Source: Volvox africanus
Taxonomy: Eukaryota; Chlorophyta; Chlorophyceae; Chlamydomonadales; Volvocaceae
Assembly (NCBI GenBank): GCA_030268105.1
Contig: BSDZ01000019.1
Span: 722,001-786,000 of the forward strand
Reading direction: 5' to 3'
DNA: 64,000 nucleotides
A program made the translations under genes and the position numbers. Shown here one piece after another: positions 56,602 through 64,000 of the stretch (position 1 is the first letter of the stretch; every line of letters begins with the position of its first letter). The notes beneath the pieces were generated by a model that made no database searches, was not told the DNA's origin, and saw only the letters and a list, made by a program, of their open reading frames with translations.

Positions 56602-57434
56602 TGTTGTACCTCTTCTTCGAGTTTGCTCATAAGTATCTGCGCGTCTGGGGACTTTAGATACCGATGCGCTAGCACTTGCAAGTACAGCAAGGCACATGAG
56701 GACAAAGAGAGACAGCGGAAGACTTCAAGGCAAGAAGAGATATAACTTACAATCTTACAGACAGAAGCGATGCAATGGATCTAATCGCCGTCAGCGCCGG
56801 AAGCAAGCAGTCATCACACAGCGGTGATAAGCGAAGTTCAGGCTTAGCTTGGGCTAAGTAGGATAGCGATTAGCAAGAAGAGTGTTGAACACACGAGTGT
56901 TCTCTGGTATTGGAATCTCTCCTTTACTTAGCCGTCCTCGCATCTGTTATACTTGCAGCATCGTTACGCCGTACAATTCACACTATGAGGCCGATCCTAA
57001 GTGTGACAACCCTACTGCGTAGAGGCGATGTTCATGTATAACAACAGATAAGCCTTTCCGGCATTCACATGATGCAAGGGTCCGAATAACGATATTCGGT
57101 TGCAAGGCATGTATCGTGACGAGTGCGGCGCTCTCAACGTGTGCTGTAATGAAGTAATATTATATCAAATAATATTACTTATCGTTTCATAGCACGAGCA
57201 TAATGCACTTCTCGATCGTTCGGGATTTCATGCATGCTAGGCGGATCAGCCATGATGCGATGTCGCGATGTATAATGATAACATGCCAAAACGTATGTAA
57301 ATGTATGCAAATACATTTATGTCATGCAAGTTAATTCATATGCATAAGTCATTCATGCGTTCATCCCGACAGCACTTTGCCTCGTAGCGTCGCATCGACC
57401 TACGCATCGGCGGGAAACGAACCGTAGCACAACA
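56602..57434 (-). repeat. Gypsy-1 LTR (copy D 5' LTR)
   Basis: 833 bp, with the A/T version of the central hairpin (CCGAATATCGTTATTCGG). More diverged from E than A is. Confidence 0.9.
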
Positions 57435-57970
57435 GCTGTTGTCCGCAAGTCACTTACTACAAGTGCAGTATCGTTACCTGCAGGGCAGTTGCCAACAGGT
57501 ATTCGGATCCCAGTAATTCATGTTGGTCTTGCTGACCGTATTCTGAAGGCACATGCAAAGTCTGGTGCCATGGACGACTTCACCTATTCGGCAGGGTGAA
57601 TGCGGTGGAGTTGCTCACCACAGTCGTCGGATTGTGCACAGGTTACTCTTGCGGATGGAGTTAACGTCCCATTGTTGGGCAGGATCACCCTTCGCTTATT
57701 GTTAGGCCCTTTGGTTGTTGTGACCCATATGTACGCACTGCAGGGTTCTGCAGACTATACTGATATCACGACAACATTACGACAAAAATGTAAGACAGGA
57801 AATCCGAATTTGTAACACTGGAAGATCTCCTACACTGTATCCGATCTGTGAATCCGTACGGCACCTGCATGAGCCACTCGAAGTGGTGTCAGAAGTCAAA
57901 GACCTTCTCAGCCTGGCGGGCGATGCTGACTAATGTTCGTACAGTTTCCACTGGGTTTTTTCCGCAGAGG
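57435..57970 (+). pseudogene. Relic of a gypsy protease region, + strand
   Basis: Around 57530-57730 the sequence aligns with the gypsy-1 protease region, e.g. CGTATTCTGAAGGCAC followed by a degenerate active site (KSGAMDDF where intact copies have DTGASDDF), then GTTACTCTTGCGGATGG. Frames are broken. The last 130 bp before the gypsy-2 LTR fragment are unassigned. Confidence 0.6.
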
Positions 57971-58864
57971 GATAGTCTTCATTTACAAATCGATAGTCGG
58001 CCATCAGACCCCGGGGGCAATGTTCATCATCCGGCTGGAGATGCTGTGCTGGAATAGCTCAGGCCGACTATAAATGAGTATATCGTATGTATGCGAATTA
58101 GATAGAGTTAAGTACGCAAGTACTTAGTCCAAAGTAGCATCGAGCAGACTTCAGTCTCTAGGCGGCTGTCCTCGCACCTATCACGTCGCGATACCGATGT
58201 GCAGTACAGGTCTCACTGGATTCCGATCTCAAGTGTGAGTACCTTCTTAGCACTGTTATGAATATCGTGTAATCCGTGATATTAATGGATGCAACACATG
58301 CAATATGCGAAAGTCCGAATATCGATATTCGGTTGCCGACCCAACCATCGTGATCGTCACATTCTCGCATACACGTATGGTTTATGACACGGATGAGGTA
58401 ATACTATTTAAAGTATTATTACGTGAGATATTATGCCAACAGATAGATCGGGCATTGATATCAGCCTCTAGTCAAAAAACATGTTGACTGACAGCGTGAT
58501 GTTGTAGATGATAATGCGACATGCCTGATTAGCTAGATATACTCGAATATATCATGCTAATATAATTATATCATGCTTCATGATGCTCAAATGGATTGCG
58601 GTCTACTTCGGTGTAAACGGTGATCAAACCCGCGTACAACAACTATCCCCCCTCCCGTATGCAGCGTCCTCGCTGCATCGAACAGCATCAACTGCAGAGA
58701 TCATTGGGTTTGCGTGGCACGTAGACAAGCTTCCTCTAATAGGGGCTTCATCTCTGGCGAGAAATTACGCGTCGGCTCCCAAGAGTTGTGCTTGCTAGAA
58801 TAGCCGGTCCACTTGACCAGATATTTGTGCACCTTCCGCTTTCGTTGCTGTCGACCTACGCGAC

Positions 58865-60172
58865 GAATCTGATAATCCAGTATTCACTCCACATGATACA
58901 CCTTTTGCTTGCCTGTGATCCAGGTCTCGGGACCGGGGTCCATTACTGCAGGGGCATCGGTGTCGCTTGTAATGGGCACTGTGCCGCGATAAGGACGGAT
59001 GAGGGAGATATGAAATGTGGGATGAATATTCATGTCAGAGGATAGGGATAGCTCCACAGCTATATTTCCTATCATGCGAACAACGGATAAGGACCGATCC
59101 AGCAAGGCAGTAATTTTCGGGAACCGTCAGTGAGCGATATGTTGAGGAATTATAACTTGGGCGATATGTTGAGGAATTTTGTGGGACGCACACCCTCCGT
59201 TTGGGATACGTTTCTAACTTCGGTAGAATTTGCGCTTAACAACGCTGTTAACCGCTTGACAGGTCAAAGCCCTTTCTTTCTGAATTATGGATTCCATCCT
59301 GTGCTACCCGTGTGGTGAGAGTTGGAGATAAATATCCCGGCGGCTAAAACCTTTGCCAAGTCGTTCCTATCCCGCATGACAGACGCGAGAGCATGTTTGG
59401 ACGCGGCACAACAACGGACGACGGACTACTATAATAAATCCAAACGAGACATGATCTTTTCGGTGGGACAGATGGTGTTGTTGAGCACCAAAAACTTGCG
59501 TTCGCTCACTGACGGTTCCCGAAAATTACTGCCGAACGCAAGTTTTTGGTGCTCAACAACACCATCTGTCCCACCGAAAAGATCATGTCTCGTTTGGATT
59601 TATTATAGTAGTCCGTCGTCCGTTGTTGTGCCGCGTCCAAACATGCTCTCGCGTCTGTCATGCGGGATAGGAACGACTTGGCAAAGGTTTTAGCCGCCGG
59701 GATATTTATCTCCAACTCTCACCACACGGGTAGCACAGGATGGAATCCATAATTCAGAAAGAAAGGGCTTTGACCTGTCAAGCGGTTAACAGCGTTGTTA
59801 AGCGCAAATTCTACCGAAGTTAGAAACGTATCCCAAACGGAGGGTGTGCGTCCCACAAAATTCCTCAACATATCGCCCAAGTTATAATTCCTCAACATAT
59901 CGCTCACTGACGGTTCCCGAAAATTACTGCCTTGCTGGATCGGTCCTTATCCGTTGTTCGCATGGTAGGAAATGTAGCTGTGGAGCTATCCCTATCCTCT
60001 GACATGAATATTCATCCCACATTTCATATCTCCCTCATCCGTCCTTATCGCGGCACAGTGCCCATTACAAGCGACACCGATGCCCCTGCAGTAATGGACC
60101 CCGGTCCCGAGACCTGGATCACAGGCAAGCAAAAGGTGTATAATGTGGAGCGAATACTGGATTATCGGATTC
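58865..60172. repeat. 1.3-kb near-perfect palindrome in gypsy-2 integrase
   Basis: Arms 58865-59503 and 59534-60172 (639 bp each) are exact reverse complements apart from about five mismatches in the outer parts. The spacer is 30 nt, and its sequence also occurs in both arms. The same 62-residue integrase fragment is encoded on both strands (59130-59318 and 59719-59907). Confidence 0.9.
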
Positions 60173-60523
60173 AATATAGAGAGCGATATAAAAACCCTAA
60201 GTTCTTGGTGCTCAACAACACCGTCTGTCCCACCGAAAATATCATGTCTCGTTTGGATTTATTATAGTAGTCCGTCGTCCGTTGTTGTGCCGCGTCCAAA
60301 CATGCTCTCGCGTCTGTCATGCGGGATAGGAACGACTTGGCAAAGGTTTTAGCCGCCGGGATATTTATCTCCAACTCTCACCACACGGGTAGCACAGGAT
60401 GGAATCCATAATTCAGAAAGAAAGGGCTTTGACCTGTCGAGCGGTTAACAGCGTTGTTAAGCGCAAATTCTACCGAAGTTAGAAACGTATCCCAAACGGA
60501 GGGTGTGCGTCCCGTGAAATTCC

Positions 60524-61282
60524 TTAACATATCGCCCGGCGTGCGGTTTGTGCGTGCGGTTTCCCATCGGATTGTGGATGATATGCTGTGCTCAAATGAA
60601 TGCGCATACCGACAAGTTCACATAGCGCTTCCCAAAACTTAGACGTGAATTGACCGCCGCGATCGGATATCACATTTTTAGGAACGCCATGCAATCGTAC
60701 CACATTATCAAAAAATAATCCTGCTGTTTGCTCAGCTGTGCAAGACGACATGCAGGGGGCTAAGTGAACCATCTTGGTCAAGCGATCGACCATAACGAAC
60801 ACCGAGTCGTACCCCCCCTCAGTTTTGGGCAGCGCGACTACGAAGTCCATAGAAACACTTTCCCAAGGGGCATCTGGTATAGGTAAAGGTTGTAACAAAC
60901 CCTGGCCGTTACCGGATAGTGCTTTATTGTGCTGACATAAACTGCACCTGTGCACGAAGTTTTCCGCATCCTTCACCACGCGCGGCCACCAGAACGAGCG
61001 TCGTACTAGCTCTGCCAGTCGCGTACTTCCAGGATGTCCTGCTAACGGGTCCTCGTGGAACCGAGCAAGAATATCGTAGCGTAAAGCATCGTCGTTCGGC
61101 ACGACGATTTGTGTGGTCGAGCCATCCCTCCGCAGCCACAAATCATTGCGCCTGTGCAAATGTTCCACATTACTTGGCGAAGCAAACCATGGATCCACTT
61201 CATATGCCATCTTGAGTTGTTGCGCGAGATCCGCTGCTATCGGCACCTCCTGACTGTGCGAACGAGTAACCGGCGCTGCCAA
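60524..61282 (-). pseudogene. Gypsy-2 integrase (copy 3)
   Basis: An open frame of 252 codons with zinc-binding block ([14 protein letters not shown]...CSLCQHNKALSG), [38 protein letters not shown] and the start of the Glu block (YHPQSDG), after which it shifts (KPHAQTARRAIC). Confidence 0.85.
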
Positions 61283-61889
61283 ATCCCAGCATGTAATGAT
61301 GGGTGTCGACTGAGGGCGTCAGCAATATTAATTCTGCCGGCGATATATTCCCATGTACAGTCAAAACGAGATAGATACTCCATCCACCGGGCTTGTCGTC
61401 TGTTAAGCGTGGGAACACTCTGTAAGAATGTCAGCGGCTTGTGGTCGGTCTTCAGTGTAAAAGGGCGGCCTTCGAGGTAACAGCGCCATTCCTTTAAAGC
61501 ATGCAGAACTGCCAACAGCTCCTGCTCTCCGGTCGTGTATCAGGTCTCTGCACCCGAGATCTTCTTACTCATGAAGGCGATCGGTTGTCCTTCCTGCAGC
61601 AAAACAGCGCCACTTCCATGCAGGGAAGCATCCGATATCACTTCAACACGAAATGGCAAGGAGTAATCAGGGGAAGAGAGGGTAATGTCGTCTGTGACGA
61701 TTCGCTTGAGCTCTTCAAATGCCCGCTGGCACACAGGTGTCCAGGCCTCAAGAGAAGTGAAACATCCTTTCTTCGTCAGATTTGTAAGCGGGGCCTCTAT
61801 AATGGAGTATTTATTAATAAACTTACAGAAGAAGTTGGTCAAGCCTAGGAACTGGTGTAGCCCGGTGAGGTTCTGAGGCGCGGGCCATT
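61283..61889 (-). pseudogene. Gypsy-2 RNase H and RT thumb (copy 3)
   Basis: [40 protein letters not shown] and [20 protein letters not shown] (RNase H), [20 protein letters not shown], then TNFFCKFINKYSIIEAPLTN. Stops at 61540 and elsewhere. Confidence 0.85.
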
Positions 61890-62713
61890 TGTTGTACCTC
61901 TCGTTCGCGTTTGCTCATAAGTATCTGCACGTCTGGAGACTATCGACACCGATGCGCGAGCACTTGCAAGTACAGCAAGGCAAGCGAGAGCAAACAGAGA
62001 CAGCGGAAGACTTCAAGACGAAGAGAGATATAACTTACGGTCTTACAGATCGGAATGATGCAATGGACGAAATCGCCGTCAGCGCCGGAAGCAAGCAATC
62101 ATCACGCGGCGGTGGTTAGCGAAGTTCAGGCTTAGCTCGGGCTAAGTAGAATATCGTATAGCAATAGTAATGTAGAACACACAAGTGTTCTCCGGTATCG
62201 AATGTCTTATCTTGCTTAGCCGTCCTCGCATCTGTTATACTCGCAGCATCGCAATGCCGTACGATTCACATCAGGAGGCCGATCCTAGATGTGACAACCC
62301 TACTGCGTATAGGCGATGTCTACGCATAACAACGTATAAGCCTTTCCGGCATTCGCATGATGCAAGGGTCCGGATAACGATATCCGGTTGCAGGGCATGC
62401 ATCGCGACGAGTGCGGCGCTCTCAACGTGTGCTGTAATGAAGTAATATTATATCAGATAATATTACTTATCGTTTCGTAGCACGAGCATAATGCGCACTT
62501 CAATGCTTCGGGCTTTCATGCATGCTAGGCGGATTTGCCATGATGCGATGTCGCGATGGATAATGACAACATGCCAAATGCATATATAAATGTACACGAA
62601 TACATTTATATCATGCAGATTCATTCATATGCAATGTGTTCATCACAATAACACTTCGCCTTGTAGGATCACATCGACCTACGCATCGGCGGGAAACTAA
62701 CCGTAGCACAACA
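61890..62713 (-). mobile_element. Solo gypsy-1 LTR in gypsy-2 RT
   Basis: 824 bp in minus orientation, flanked by a perfect 5-bp target duplication CCATT (61885-61889 and 62714-62718). The RT sequence resumes on each side. Confidence 0.93.
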
Positions 62714-63574
62714 CCATTCACGAACCACAGCTACCTTCCGTGGGTCCATTCTTACCCCAGTGGCCGACACGATGTGGCCCAAATACTCCACTTGAGGCTG
62801 CGCCCAAAAACATTTGGCGCGTTCAGCAAACAATTGCTCCCGCTTCATCACCTCAAGCATGAGCTCGAGATGCTTCAGGTGCTCCTCGCGCGTCTTGGAA
62901 TATATTAAAATATCGTCCAAATAACAAGCGACGAACCTGTCGATATACATTCTGAACATGCGATCCATCACTGCTTGAAATGTGGTGGGCGCATTAGTAA
63001 GTCCAAACAACAAGACCGTGTACTCGAAGTGACCAAAGGGGGTCCGGAAAGCAGTTTTTGGAATATCAGAAGCAGCGATGCGTATCTGATTATACCCCTG
63101 TTGAAGATCAATCGAGGAAAAACAAGCTGAGCCTTTCAACCTATAGAGCAGGTCATCGACGCGCGGCAAAGGGTAGCAATTTTTAATCGTGGTCGCATTC
63201 AGGCCCCGATAATCAATGCACATACGCAACGTCCCATCCTTCTTACCGACAAACAATATCGGCGCAGAATATGGCGATGTGCTGGGCCGAATCATACCCT
63301 TTGTGAGCAGATCCCTCACTTGCCGCTTCACTTCATCCAGCTCCAACGGGCTTAACCTGTACATAGGTCGTGAAACGGGTTGTGCTCCGGGAACAAGAGG
63401 GATCGTATGGTCAACAGGTCGCATAGATGGGAGCCCTGGGATGTCGCCAAGGACATCAGCATATTTATGCAGGAGGGCTTCGACCTCAAGATCCTTCACG
63501 GTGGACTGCGTGGTGGTAGCATTCGATTGCACCCGTGGCCTCACAAGCAGCACATGGGCGCCTTTCCGTATCAT
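62714..63574 (-). pseudogene. Gypsy-2 reverse transcriptase (copy 3)
   Basis: Open from IRKGAHVLLVRPRVQSN through [40 protein letters not shown] and FVACYLDDILIYSKT to [20 protein letters not shown], where the solo LTR interrupts. The YLDD active site is intact. Upstream a stop near 63583 separates it from the protease part. Confidence 0.88.
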
Positions 63575-63599
63575 CCGATCAGTTTATTTGCGCTCAATT

Positions 63600-64000
63600 A
63601 GCTTGGGTTCTTGATTTCGGCGGACGATCGCCGCTAAAGCGAAATTAACCTCAGGCTCTGCAACAGTTCCGCCCTCCTCTGGTGTGACATCTTGGTACGA
63701 CAGTAAAGGTACCTTAGTCGATAGGTTCCCTTTGCACAAACTAAGTGTGGTGGACTCCATATCGATGCGCGCGCGGTACTGTCGTTATGTCGCGGCACCC
63801 AAAATGTACTGTGCCGTCTCCGAGAGACCTTGTAGCACATACGGCTGGGCCCTAACACGCAGAGGGCCTATCGATAGGCTCAGGGTGATCCTGCCCACGA
63901 TGGGATGCTTACCTCCATCAGTGAGGGTAACCTGTGCACAATCAGACGATTGAGGGGTCAACACCAATGCATTCACCTCCTTTGCCGAGATGAAGTCGTC
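63600..64000 (-). pseudogene. Gypsy-2 protease region (copy 3), partial at window edge
   Basis: Minus-strand fragments [40 protein letters not shown] and LQGLSETAQYILGAAT match the region just after the protease active site of gypsy-1. The active site itself lies at or beyond the edge. Confidence 0.8.

Larger units (their letters stand above)
43979..57434 (-). mobile_element. Gypsy-1 copy D, 3'-truncated and interrupted by copy E
   Basis: Minus strand: an 833-bp 5' LTR (56602-57434), leader with ORF0, frameshifted gag (54919-55820), pol (54023-54918, then 43979-46551 on the far side of copy E). It ends in the integrase C-terminus ([12 protein letters not shown]), joined by about 10 nt of filler to copy C. 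Copy E inserted in D's protease-RT linker with a perfect 5-bp duplication TCCAT (46547-46551 and 54023-54027). Confidence 0.9.
57971..64000 (-). mobile_element. Gypsy-2 copy 3, decayed, runs off the window
   Basis: Minus strand: 3' LTR remnant 57971-58641, polypurine tract 58642-58664, chromodomain remnant near 58700-58860, rearranged integrase C-terminus (palindrome 58865-60172), integrase 60524-61282, RNase H 61237-61515, RT 61540-61889 and 62714-63574, protease to 64000. It is interrupted by a solo gypsy-1 LTR (61890-62713). Confidence 0.85.

Overview
The window looks like nuclear DNA of a volvocine-type green alga (Chlorophyceae, Volvox or a close relative). The evidence is two intron-rich genes for extracellular-matrix metalloproteinases with the unusual QExxH zinc/copper site described for the Volvox metalloproteinase VMP, each ending in a long Ser-Pro-Pro-Pro hydroxyproline-type tail. 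A small Ty1/copia element resembling Volvox Osser agrees with this. The species cannot be fixed from sequence alone.

Layout. 1-13.2 kb: host DNA with two tandem, same-strand paralogous metalloproteinase genes (1146-4888 and 9320-13187). They share six exons, identical intron phases and a tiny common last exon. The spacer between them holds three hairpins and two weak small-gene candidates. 13.2-17.1 kb: non-coding host DNA with a 0.5-kb G-rich tract. 17.1 kb to the end: a dense nest of transposons.

The transposon nest. A Ty3/gypsy LTR (family 3, + strand, from 17120) was split by a copia element (17363-30245, - strand). The copia element was then hit by a 4,862-bp CACTA DNA transposon (18386-23247), a 3'-truncated gypsy-1 insertion (24056-26584) and a solo gypsy-1 LTR (27223-28053). 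The leader of gypsy-3 (30825-31077) was hit by gypsy-2 (31078-35799). Further gypsy-2 fragments follow to 38.4 kb. Then come gypsy-1 copy C (+, 38469-43968) joined tail to tail with gypsy-1 copy D (-, 43979-57434). D is itself interrupted by a complete, apparently intact gypsy-1 copy E (46552-54022). A decayed gypsy-2 copy fills 57971-64000 and carries a 1.3-kb near-perfect palindrome and a solo gypsy-1 LTR.

How the gypsy-1 element seems to be organised: LTR, primer-binding site, a two-exon upstream reading frame ('ORF0', 120 aa, 71-nt intron), Gag, an in-frame UAG followed after 7 nt by a hairpin, Pol (unassigned N-terminal region, protease, RT, RNase H, integrase, chromodomain), polypurine tract, LTR. 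ORF0 and the UAG hairpin are the most interesting signals: the ORF0 splice structure recurs in a second gypsy family, and the hairpin stem shows a compensatory base-pair change between copies.
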